14,362 nucleotides of DNA, taken from contig CAYTCZ010000101.1 of assembly GCA_964436315.1 (NCBI GenBank), positions 1 to 14,362 on the forward strand, written 5' to 3'. The position numbers and the translations under genes are program-made. Positions 7,351 through 14,309 of this stretch are shown here, in pieces. Position 1 is the first letter of the stretch. Each line of letters begins with the position of its first letter. Origin of the DNA: CAYTCZ01 sp964436315. Lineage in GTDB: Bacteria; Actinomycetota; Thermoleophilia; Gaiellales; Gaiellaceae. The notes under the pieces are model-generated. The model did no database searches. It was not told the DNA's origin and worked only from the letters and a program-made list of their open reading frames with translations.

Positions 7351-7885
7351 CCGATCGACGATGAGCTCCTGCTGAGACCTGCTCCCGGCTCCGTCGGTAG
7401 AAGATCTGGCTTCGTTGACTCCCGGGCGTCCATTAGACGCTCGAGAGCGCTGCTCTTGAGTATGAGAGGTTGGGAGCGGCGAGTGCTGACTGATGTCCCG
7501 GATGTGCGATCCCTGCGCGACCGACTCGAGGCCGAGGAATCTTCCCTGTCGGATTGCGTTCCGTCAAGTGGGTGCTGCGGGTCCTTGCCACCGCGGGCGT
7601 CGCGGCGCTCGGGAACAGACGAGTGACACCGCCGACGATTTCGCCGCCAGTGCCACGGGGGATGGAGAGGGTAGTGACCTTCGGCTCAGACTTCTCGGAG
7701 GGAGGAGTCAAGAGAGTCCGAGAAATGGCCAGTACCTATCGGTCCGAATCGACCAAAAAGACCGTCCGTCCATCACCTGCAGGGGGCATTGACCGTCGTG
7801 CTGACTCCTGTCACTGGCTGATCGGACCGGGGCCCCACGTTGCGAGCCCTCAGCGTAGTCTCGTGTTCCTGGAGGCATTCCCCCG
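7351..7885. other. Intergenic region between divergent genes
   Basis: About 535 bases with no gene I would defend. Several frames are open on both strands, for example + 7554-7892 and - 7433-7711, but their translations have low complexity, no recognisable motif and no good RBS. The region must hold the promoters for the minus-strand membrane protein and the + strand acetyltransferase. No RNA gene or repeat was recognised. Confidence 0.5.
7871..7875 (+). promoter_or_regulatory. Ribosome-binding site of the acetyltransferase
   Basis: GGAGG ends ten bases before ATG 7886, slightly longer than the ideal spacing. It supports this ATG as the start, which also places the first GNAT strand (MLIRRERKAD) at the N-terminus as expected. 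Confidence 0.6.
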
Positions 7886-8404
7886 ATGCTGATTCGACGT
7901 GAGAGAAAGGCCGACGTTCGGGCGATCCGCGAGATCCACCTGGCCGCCTTCGCCTCTGAGGTCTCCGAAGACCCGGCTGAGGCCGATCTCGTCGACGAGC
8001 TACGGGCTAGTGAAGCATGGATTCCACAGCTCTCGATGGTTGCCGTCGTCACCGGGGAAGCGGTCGGGCACGTCGTTTGCTCGCGCGCTCGCATTGAGCC
8101 AGGTGGCCTCCCTGTACTGGCTCTGGGGCCGATCGCGGTGTTGCCCGATCGGCAGCGAACGGGGGTCGGATCGGCTCTCATGGACGCGGTGCTTGCTGCC
8201 GCCGATGCTCTGGGCGAGTCGCTCATCGGGCTCGTCGGTGAGCCTGACTTCTACTCGCGCTTTGGCTTCCGGCCAGCGAGTTCCGTCTCGCTCGACGCAC
8301 CGGACTCGCAGTGGGGTGACTACTTCCAGGTACGAGCGTTGACCAACTTCCAGCCGATCGAAGCTGGACGGTTCCGGTACGCTGCGCCGTTCAACTCGCG
8401 CTAA
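7886..8404 (+). CDS. GNAT-family N-acetyltransferase (YhbS-like)
   Basis: 172 residues, a full single GNAT domain. Motif A with the acetyl-CoA pyrophosphate loop is at 80-98 (GPIAVLPDRQRTGVGSAL), and GEPDFYSRFGF (118-128) is the family's typical C-terminal motif with Tyr123 in the position of the general acid. The first strand and helix (LIRRERKADVRAIREIHLAAF) fit the family start. These enzymes transfer acetyl from acetyl-CoA to amines in the cytoplasm; the closest group by eye is COG3153 (YhbS), whose substrates are mostly unknown. It stands alone. Its stop overlaps the stop of the minus-strand DUF429 gene by four bases, so there is no room for a terminator between them. Confidence 0.85.
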   Translation: MLIRRERKADVRAIREIHLAAFASEVSEDPAEADLVDELRASEAWIPQLSMVAVVTGEAVGHVVCSRARIEPGGLPVLALGPIAVLPDRQRTGVGSALMDAVLAAADALGESLIGLVGEPDFYSRFGFRPASSVSLDAPDSQWGDYFQVRALTNFQPIEAGRFRYAAPFNSR

Positions 8405-9141
8405 AGGGGTAGCCGAGCATCGATCAGGCGGGTGAGACTTGCTTCGGCCGGCAGGTGAATCCATCCTTCGCGCCGGCTGCGATGTTGCATTCCCTGTGGC
8501 GGTCCGTGCGTCAGACCCAGAGCGGTCGCTCGGGCAGTGAGGGAGGAAACAAACGCGTCGAGTCCGTGATCTGTTTCAACGCATCTGGTTCGTGCTTCCT
8601 CCGAGAGGACGAGCCAAGGGCAAACGTTCGTGATTGCCTCGGCCAGTCGTTCGCGAGCCACGTGATCTCGTTTGTAGCCCTTCGGATCCATTCCCCAGGC
8701 CTCCAGGGAGGCAGCGGGATACACCTCGACCAGTCGTCCGCTACCGGTACGGTCGACGCCTTCGAGTTCGTCGCCGACCTGTGCGATCAGACGCGCGCAG
8801 CGCATCGCTGGGACAGCGATTCGATCCGACGAGACACTAAGCGGTCGACGGACGCGGTCCATAACGAAGCGATCCGCCGCTCGATAGCGGAGGATGCTCC
8901 TGTCAGTCGTAGGGAAGGCCTCGAGCCGCGCATGAGCTGCCACCGCCTCGACGAACTCATCCGGCCAGCCGAAAGGTGCGTCGATGCCGACCTTGTCGGC
9001 CTTCGCGATTTGCCCGAGAAGATGACCGTCCGTCAAATCGAGTTCGGGCGGCGAGACGACCGCCCGATCGAATTCCCAATCGATGGCGCACGACGCCGTA
9101 TTCGCCGGTTGAGCAGCAAGATCGATTCCGAGCGTCCGCAT
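8401..9141 (-). CDS. DUF429 family protein (RNase H-like fold, predicted nuclease)
   Basis: 246 residues. The N-terminus MRTLGIDLAAQP is the usual first strand with Asp7; VGIDAPFGWPDEF (51-63) carries Asp54; LVEVYPAASLEAWG (137-150) carries Glu139; and DHGLDAFVSSLTARA (191-205) carries Asp195. Together these match the DUF429 pattern of a predicted RNase H-fold nuclease with a four-acid active site. No member's function is settled as far as I know. The ATG at 9141 is well placed relative to the first strand, but no clear RBS is seen. The gene converges on the GNAT gene with overlapping stops (TAA on +, TAG on -) and diverges from the VHL-domain gene across about 240 bases. Confidence 0.75.
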   Translation of the reverse strand: MRTLGIDLAAQPANTASCAIDWEFDRAVVSPPELDLTDGHLLGQIAKADKVGIDAPFGWPDEFVEAVAAHARLEAFPTTDRSILRYRAADRFVMDRVRRPLSVSSDRIAVPAMRCARLIAQVGDELEGVDRTGSGRLVEVYPAASLEAWGMDPKGYKRDHVARERLAEAITNVCPWLVLSEEARTRCVETDHGLDAFVSSLTARATALGLTHGPPQGMQHRSRREGWIHLPAEASLTRLIDARLPL

Positions 9142-9218
9142 CAGCCGGGCCTACTCGCGACCAACCGGCCCGTCGCTCGCCGCCGAAGGCGCTTTGATGG
9201 CACACAATCGTTGCACTG

Positions 9219-9231
9219 CACGAGACTCGTG
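9219..9231. repeat. Inverted repeat CACGAG-A-CTCGTG in a divergent promoter region
   Basis: A perfect six-base inverted repeat around one central base. It lies in the roughly 240-base space between the divergent DUF429 and VHL-protease genes, 78 bases upstream of the DUF429 start. The position would suit an operator acting on either gene. No promoter elements were identified with confidence. Confidence 0.3.
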
Positions 9232-9383
9232 TGCGCCGCAGCGCGCTAGCGTTCGATCTGGGGCTCGCGCACCTCCATTGGGGGTGTTGCCAGTCTTTGC
9301 CGCTGCCAGCTCCGGCCGTGGCCGAAGTATGAACAATCGCCGAGTCCTCAGCGGTCCGCCCACCGGATTACCCTGGCGCAACG

Positions 9384-10366
9384 ATGAAGGCAGTCGCACG
9401 CATCGATCCCCCGGAACGTGGCTTCTACTCTCAACAGCTGGACGTCTTCGGCACGTGCGTGAAAGCACACGCGGATGTTGCCGAGGAAGCTGTCCTCGAG
9501 GCAGGACGGAGGATCGCCCGCCTGCTCGGGTCGGCACCAGTCCTGGCTGCGAATCTGACCTCCGCAGGAGCCCGAGATGCACGTGATTGGCCGCCACCAA
9601 AACGTCACGGACCTGCCGATATACCGCCACATGGCCGGTGTGCCGTTCGCCGGCGAACAGACAATGGACGAACGGGCCGGCGGCTATGGCGGCCTCCATG
9701 CTTGCTGTTCCGAAGACAGTCTCCTCGATCTGGCGACGGCTCGTCACAAGGACCATCGCGACATCTGTAGTCACGAGCTGGCCCACACCGTGCTCCGGTA
9801 CGGGTTGGACGAGGCTCTCCGCGCTCTCGTCGAGTCCCGCCACGAGAAAGCCAAGCGGCGCTGGCGGCGGGCGTACGCAGCGAAGAATTTCGTCGAGTTC
9901 TTCGCGGAGCTGACGATGTGGTATGTGGGGAGCCGAGGCGACTACACATCACTGCCTTCACCGGCCCCAGGTCCGGACTGGCTCGCCCTTTTCGACCCCG
10001 ACTCCTTCGCGCCGGTCGACGGGATCTACACAGGCGTGCTCCAGCCCGACCCGATCGTGTGGGAGCGCCTTCAACCGAGCGACGCGACGGCGTCGGCAAA
10101 CGCCGACGACAGCGTCGCGCTCCTGCTCGTCAACGAGACGGACCACCCGATCGAGAGATTCTGGCTCTCCTACAAGGGTGAGCGGAGGTCGTATTGGTCA
10201 ATCGCGCCCGGGTCAGGCTGCCGGCCAGTCGACCTACGCCACTCATCCGTGGGCCCTCGTCGACGATCAAGGGAACGATGTCGACGTGTTCGTCGCCGAG
10301 CGTGGTGGGCACGCAATGGTACGGATCACCGACGAGCTGCTGGACACGTTGATCCGTAGGGAATAG
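9384..10366 (+). pseudogene. Zinc-metalloprotease-like protein with C-terminal VHL beta domain, two frameshifts
   Basis: Three frames join into one coherent protein of about 326 residues if one base is dropped from CCC (9571-9573) and one from CCCGGG (10207-10212). Residues 1-63 come from 9384-9572 and 64-275 from 9574 to about 10210; the rest runs to TAG 10364-10366. Restored residues 130-134 are HELAH and 170-175 are VEFFAE, the zinc-binding and downstream Glu motifs of gluzincin/lethal-factor-like peptidases. Residues about 243-326 match the VHL beta domain: VNETDHPIERFWLSYKG, then the expected PGQ, TYATHPW and VFVAE. In eukaryotic VHL this domain binds hydroxyproline substrates; in bacteria its ligand is unknown. 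The indels may be real decay or assembly error near the scaffold gap. The ATG at 9384 has no clear RBS. No signal peptide is evident. Confidence 0.7.
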
Positions 10367-10608
10367 TTTCACCGCCCGGTCTGCGAACCCCGCCACTCGT
10401 GCATTGCCTGTCCAATCGCCCGCTCGTTGCTCCGATCTGAACTTTCGATTGATGTCCTGTTGCGTTCGGCGTGCGAATCTTCGCACCCGTCCACCTCGCA
10501 CAGCTTTGCGGTCTTCGGAGGCGAGGTTTGGGCCGTCCGACGGCCGTCGGTAGCCGGCGAAAGAAGTCTCACCGGCGGCCGTCGACAGCAGTCGCCGGAC
10601 CGGTCGGG
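10367..10608. other. No convincing gene
   Basis: Between the VHL-protease stop and the first in-frame minus-strand stop by the gap. A minus-strand frame from GTG 10572 to 10369 gives a 67-residue Ser/Arg-rich peptide with no motif or RBS, and a + frame from 10427 is no better. Confidence 0.4.
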
Positions 10609-10683
10609 CTAGCGAGACTCGTGCGCCAGGGCGATCTCGGGAGCCTTTGCGGCCCCGAGCGCGATACCGGCCGCGAGTTCTCG
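10609..10683 (-). CDS. C-terminal fragment ending beside the gap
   Basis: Reading out of the N gap on the minus strand gives RELAAGIALGAAKAPEIALA, then HESR and a TAG at 10609-10611. The Ala/Leu-rich sequence with GC-ending codons looks like the end of a real protein. It could be the end of the methyltransferase-like gene on the other side of the gap, but the gap is a placeholder of unknown true length, so another gene is possible. Confidence 0.35.
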   Translation of the reverse strand, partial: RELAAGIALGAAKAPEIALAHESR

Positions 10684-10783
10684 NNNNNNNNNNNNNNNNN
10701 NNNNNNNNNNNNNNNNNNNNNNNNNNNNNNNNNNNNNNNNNNNNNNNNNNNNNNNNNNNNNNNNNNNNNNNNNNNNNNNNNNN
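10684..10783. other. Scaffold gap of 100 N
   Basis: Exactly 100 N, the conventional placeholder for a gap of unknown size. The true distance, and even adjacency, of the two sides rests on the scaffolding data. Confidence 0.99.
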
Positions 10784-11331
10784 CGGGTACGTGAGGCTGT
10801 GAACCGCGAGTCCGAGCCTCTCCGCTAGCGATGGATCCTCGGAGCAGGGCCCGGGAGAACGAAGACCGAATACTTCGCTCTGAGCATGCGGTGTTGCTCT
10901 CGCGCGGATCGTGGGCTCTGACGGAGCCCAGTACAGGATGTGCGAAGGCATCGTGATCTCAATGTCACGTGCCGTGATACGTCCGGGTGCAAAGAGGTCG
11001 CCGACGGAGATCTCGACGTCGCTGACGATTAAGAGATTGGTGAGGCGCCGTCGGGCGAGCGCGGCGAAGTCTTCACTCAAGTCGGAGGCATACACGCGGA
11101 TCTGCCGACCGCAGGCACGGTGGATCGCAGTCGCGATCTCAACGGCTTGAATCCCTTGCCCGACGGCGGGAACGTAAAGCCGAACAGGGGCGTCGCCTCC
11201 CAAAACCACTCCGCTCCGCGGTGCAGCCGTGAGGAACGCGTCAAGGATCTCCGACGTGATTCCTTCTGGTTCGTGCGGCCAATGAAAGCGCCGAAGGCTG
11301 CCTCGGCGTCGAAGGTTCCGTGTTGCGTCAT
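10784..11331 (-). pseudogene. SAM-dependent methyltransferase-like protein, frameshifted and cut by the gap
   Basis: The gene begins with ATG at 11331-11329, overlapping the MetE-like stop as ATGA. The first frame reads MTQHGTFDAEAAFGAF and then turns to nonsense. The next frame continues sensibly with HWPHEPEGITSEILDAFL, as though one T were missing from the TTT run at about 11285-11287. The body has a methyltransferase-like pattern: a first strand and Gly loop (VRLYVPAVGQGIQAVEIA), a second strand ending in an acidic residue (VYASDLSEDFAALARRRL), VGDLFAPGR, and ITMPSHILYWAPSEP. About 10850-10910 reads better in yet another frame (VFVLPGPAP), suggesting two more compensating indels. The 3' end is lost in the gap. 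The motif I loop is atypical, so catalysis is uncertain. It probably works with the coupled MetE-like enzyme. Confidence 0.55.
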
Positions 11332-12383
11332 GCCGGCTCGCCCGGGTGTCTGGCCGAGTCGAGTTCCGACCGGATGAGCCGGGCCCCGGCAACCATCGCT
11401 TCGAGCTTGCGACAGGCGAGGTCCCGGGGAAGGTACTTCATCCCGCAGTCGGGGGCCACGACGAGGCGCTCTGGCGGAACGACGGTAAGGGCACGACGAA
11501 TACGCTCGGCGACGCGCTCGGGTGACTCGACCTCCGGCTCCTCCAGGTCGATGACGCCAAGGACGATTGTTTTGTCCTCGACCTGTCCGAGCACCCCGGG
11601 ATCGAGGTTCGGCTGGGCCGCCTCGATGACGAGCTGGTCGACCGCGCACTCGTCGAGCTCGGAGAGGAATGTGTAGCCGGGGAGGCGGTCCTTGACGATG
11701 TGCGCATATCCGAAGCAGGTATGGAGCGCAGTTGCGCCCTCGATTCCTTCGAGTGAGCGGTTGATTGCCTCGATTGCGTATTCACCCGCAGCCTCGGGGC
11801 GAGCCTGCAGGTAGGGCTCGTCGATCTGGACGATGTCGGCGCCAGCTGCCTTGAGATCTCGTATCTCCTCGTTGACCACGACGGCGTAGTCGAGCGCCAT
11901 TGACCGCAGATCCGGATAGTGATCGTTCTGGGCCTGCTGACTCATCGTGAACGGGCCGGGGAGCGTGATCTTGATGGGTCGGTTCGTGATGGAGCGAAGA
12001 AACTTGACGTCGCCGACTTCGACCGGATGCTTGCGCCGGATCGGCCCGACGACCCGTGGCACGGGATTCTCGTGACCCGTGCGGTCGATTGCGACGCCGG
12101 GGTTGTCGATGTCGACGCCTTCGAGCGCGGTCGCGAACCGGTTCGAGTAGCTCTCGCGCCGCATTTCCCCGTCGGTCACGACGTCGATCCCGGCGCGCTC
12201 CATGTCGCGGACGGCGAGGATCGTCGCGTCGTTCTGGGCCTGGGCGAGATAAGGCTCATCGACGCGCCAGAGGTCGCGGGCCCGAACGCGTGGGGGCAGT
12301 CGACTACGTAGCCGCTCGCGATCGATCAGCCAGTCGGGCTGCGGATAGCTACCGACGACGGTCGTGGGGAGGAGGGTTCTCAT
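11328..12383 (-). CDS. MetE-like cobalamin-independent methionine synthase family methyltransferase
   Basis: 351 residues, matching only the C-terminal catalytic half of MetE (about 750 residues). Landmarks are GSYPQPDW near the N-terminus, DGEMRR (71-76), LPGPFT (141-146), VQIDEP (185-190), and the zinc-site pattern HTC with His221 and Cys223, probably Glu245, and Cys313 in APDCGMKY. This barrel binds zinc and activates a thiol for methyl transfer. Short 'core-MetE' proteins include archaeal methionine synthases that may take methyl from a corrinoid rather than folate, and relatives such as epoxyalkane:CoM transferase, so the substrate here is open. ATG 12383 has no well-spaced RBS; a GGAGG (12404-12408 on the opposite strand) is about 20 bases away. 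The ATGA overlap with the downstream methyltransferase-like gene indicates an operon. Confidence 0.85.
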   Translation of the reverse strand: MRTLLPTTVVGSYPQPDWLIDRERLRSRLPPRVRARDLWRVDEPYLAQAQNDATILAVRDMERAGIDVVTDGEMRRESYSNRFATALEGVDIDNPGVAIDRTGHENPVPRVVGPIRRKHPVEVGDVKFLRSITNRPIKITLPGPFTMSQQAQNDHYPDLRSMALDYAVVVNEEIRDLKAAGADIVQIDEPYLQARPEAAGEYAIEAINRSLEGIEGATALHTCFGYAHIVKDRLPGYTFLSELDECAVDQLVIEAAQPNLDPGVLGQVEDKTIVLGVIDLEEPEVESPERVAERIRRALTVVPPERLVVAPDCGMKYLPRDLACRKLEAMVAGARLIRSELDSARHPGEPA

Positions 12384-12411
12384 AGCAGGCTTTATCTACA
12401 AATCCTCCGAG

Positions 12412-12460
12412 ACGGGCCTACTGGAGTCGAACCTACGACCCGCGGATCAGGAGTCCGCGA
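12412..12460 (-). pseudogene. tRNA-Arg(CCT)-like 3' half, apparent tRNA remnant
   Basis: On the minus strand an anticodon arm GCGGA-CTCCTGA-TCCGC (anticodon CCT) is followed by a five-base variable loop GGGTC, a T-arm with loop TTCGACT, and an acceptor-like AGGCCCG. The T-stem has a mismatch (GTAGG with CCAGT). The expected D-arm and matching 5' acceptor strand are not found in the bases that follow on the 5' side. Over 32 bases (12427-12458) it matches the tRNA-Arg(TCT) at 14325-14356 at 29 positions. It lies in the space between the divergent MetE-like and ABC-transporter genes. Confidence 0.55.
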
Positions 12461-12521
12461 TCGCACTCCTTGATTCTTCCCTACCGGCCGCGAGCTTGCC
12501 GGCCTGTTCGCGATCTGGGCC

Positions 12522-12527
12522 TACACT
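12522..12527 (+). promoter_or_regulatory. Candidate -10 element for a leaderless ABC transcript
   Basis: TACACT fits the TAnnnT pattern of actinobacterial -10 boxes and ends seven bases before the TTG at 12535. That spacing would place transcription start at or beside the start codon. A TTGCCG (12496-12501) lies 20 bases ahead, too far for a normal -35. Confidence 0.25.
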
Positions 12528-12534
12528 GACGCAC

Positions 12535-13404
12535 TTGGCAATCGCGGGAGGATCCAGTCATCACGCGCCGGCATTCGTTGCGCGCAGTCTCGAGAAACGC
12601 TACGGCGAGACCCGTGCGCTCGCGGGAGTCGATCTCGAGGTCGAAGAGGGCGAACTCGTCGGCCTCCTTGGCCCGAACGGCGCCGGGAAGTCCACACTGA
12701 CCAAGATCGGCTGCGGACTCGTTCGGTCGACCGAAGGCTATGCAGAGATCTACGGTGCACCGGCGGGCTCCGCGGAGGCACGGGCGTGCCTCGGCTACCT
12801 GGCAGAGCTCTTTCGCTTCCCTGGCTGGGCGAGCGCCGACGAGGTCCTCGAGCTCCATCAGCGCTTGAGCGGCTCGGACGGAGAGGAAAGGGAGCGGAGC
12901 GAGCTCCTCGAGCTCGTGGCCCTGCGGGACGCGCGGGACCGCCGGGTCGAGACGATGTCGAAGGGAATGCAGCAGCGACTCGGAATCGCCCAGGCATTGG
13001 TGGGCACACCTCAACTGTTGTTTCTCGACGAGCCGACCAGTGCGCTCGATCCGGCCGGCCGGCGAACCGTTCGCCGGCTCCTCGAAGAACTCCGCGACCG
13101 AGGTGTCTCGGTGCTGCTCAGCTCGCACCTGTTGAGCGAGGTCGAGCTCGTGTGTGACCGGGTCGTGATCCTGCGAGAGGGGAGCATCGTCGCCGCGGGA
13201 ACTCCGGGACAGCTCACACGATCGGGCGGGGTGGAGGTCGAGACTGTCTCGGGCACGCGCCGCTTCGACTCGGCCGGAAGGGAGGATGCCCCGAGGATCG
13301 TCGCCGAGCTCGTCAGTCAGGGTGAGGAGATCTACGGCGTCCGCGTGATCACGTCGACACTCGAAGACGTCTATCTCGAAGCCGTTGGTGACGACCAACA
13401 GTGA
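12535..13404 (+). CDS. ABC transporter ATP-binding protein (ABC-2 exporter type)
   Basis: 289 residues counted from TTG 12535. Walker A GPNGAGKST (46-54), signature SKGMQQR (142-148, a common variant of LSGGQ in this subfamily), Walker B LLFLDEP (161-167) and the switch His in SSH (196-198) are all present, so it should hydrolyse ATP. The roughly 60-residue C-terminal extension after the core is typical of CcmA/NosF-like exporter ATPases. It pairs with the permease gene, which overlaps it by four bases. The conserved domain begins at FVARSLEKRYG. No ATG or GTG exists in a sensible place: further upstream the frame is open to 12364 but translates the tRNA remnant. A GGGAGG (12544-12549) lies inside the proposed start region, so the true start could also be a rare codon or be masked by a sequence error. 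Confidence 0.85.
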   Translation: MAIAGGSSHHAPAFVARSLEKRYGETRALAGVDLEVEEGELVGLLGPNGAGKSTLTKIGCGLVRSTEGYAEIYGAPAGSAEARACLGYLAELFRFPGWASADEVLELHQRLSGSDGEERERSELLELVALRDARDRRVETMSKGMQQRLGIAQALVGTPQLLFLDEPTSALDPAGRRTVRRLLEELRDRGVSVLLSSHLLSEVELVCDRVVILREGSIVAAGTPGQLTRSGGVEVETVSGTRRFDSAGREDAPRIVAELVSQGEEIYGVRVITSTLEDVYLEAVGDDQQ

Positions 13405-14264
13405 CGGGGATTCCCGTCATTGTTGGCTACGCCGTCCGCGAGAGCCTGCGGCGTCGCGTCTTCATCGTCGTCCTGTTGCTGACCGCGGTCTTCCTCGGGC
13501 TGTACGGCTGGGGAACCGTCGAGGCCTTCGAGGACGTCGATCAGTTCATTGGCGACGAGGAGACGAACTCGCTCGTCGACACTCACGAGCTTGCGGCGGC
13601 GACGTTGTTCGGCCTGTCGATGTTCGGAACCCTCTTTCTGGGTGCTGTTCTTGCCATCTTTCTGACGATCGGTGTCGTCCGAGGCGATGCCGACTCGGGG
13701 CTGCTTCAACCCCTGGTTGTTCGGCCCATCGGTCGGTCAGCGCTGCTCGTCGCCCGGTTCCTTGCCGCGGCAGCAATCTGCATTGCGTACGTACTGCTCG
13801 TGTACTTCGGGGCCATGCTCATCACGTGGTCAACGGGAGATTGGTGGCCGGATCGCATTGTCTCCCCAGGGCTAGCGCTGGCGGCGGCCGTGGTTCTGAT
13901 CGCCGCTCTGTCGCTCCTCGGCTCGATCTTTCTCTCCGCAACCGCGAACGGGATTGCCGTCTTCATGATCGTGGGCGCGGGCCTGGTGGCGGGACTCCTT
14001 GGTCAGGTCGGTGAGGCGATCCAGTCGCCAACCCTCGAGACCATTTCAAAGTGGACGTCCTGGGCGCTTCCGTTCGAAGCCCTGTATCAGGATGGCCTGA
14101 GTGCGATCACTGCGGATACGAGTGGAGTTACGAGGATCATCGTCGAGCTGGGACCGTTCGGCGGCGCTCGGGAAAGTGGAGCTCTGTTGTGGCTGTGGGC
14201 GGCCGCCTATCTCGGCCTTGTCGCCCTCCTTGGGCTCGCGGCCTTCTCGCGTCGCGACCTCTGA
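13401..14264 (+). CDS. ABC-2 type transporter permease
   Basis: 287 residues with six predicted membrane helices (about 20-37, 66-92, 113-141, 157-179, 184-201, 260-281). After the second helix comes the family's coupling region DSGLLQPLVVRPIGRSALLVAR, close to the NosY-like pattern of 'E/D-x-G-T/L-x-Q-x-L-x-x-R-P-I/V-x-R'. It should form the membrane channel of an exporter driven by the preceding ATPase; the cargo is unknown. The GTG start overlaps the ATPase stop as GTGA, so translation is coupled and no separate RBS is needed. A soluble loop (38-64) between the first two helices is acidic (EAFEDVDQFIGDEE). The next feature is a tRNA on the opposite strand, 45 bases on. Confidence 0.85.
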   Translation: MTGIPVIVGYAVRESLRRRVFIVVLLLTAVFLGLYGWGTVEAFEDVDQFIGDEETNSLVDTHELAAATLFGLSMFGTLFLGAVLAIFLTIGVVRGDADSGLLQPLVVRPIGRSALLVARFLAAAAICIAYVLLVYFGAMLITWSTGDWWPDRIVSPGLALAAAVVLIAALSLLGSIFLSATANGIAVFMIVGAGLVAGLLGQVGEAIQSPTLETISKWTSWALPFEALYQDGLSAITADTSGVTRIIVELGPFGGARESGALLWLWAAAYLGLVALLGLAAFSRRDL

Positions 14265-14309
14265 GAAGGGACGGAGCCCCATTCGGGTGGCCGTAGGGCC
14301 CCGAGCCAG

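Noticed and set aside
7554..7892. + strand ORF with a hydrophobic start that might be a lipoprotein or secreted peptide
   Set aside because: No RBS, no lipobox or clear signal cleavage pattern, low-complexity remainder, and it overlaps the well-supported acetyltransferase start.
9151..9843. Minus-strand open frame of about 230 codons
   Set aside because: Antisense to the restored metalloprotease; Arg/Pro-rich with no motif.
10130..11392. A single 420-codon minus-strand gene spanning the gap
   Set aside because: It is continuous only because N codons are not stops. Its start lies inside the MetE-like gene, and its part beyond the gap is Arg-rich nonsense antisense to the VHL-protease gene.
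12364..12534. In-frame N-terminal extension of the ABC ATPase
   Set aside because: The extension translates the opposite strand of the tRNA remnant and overlaps the MetE-like start; no ABC homology lies there.
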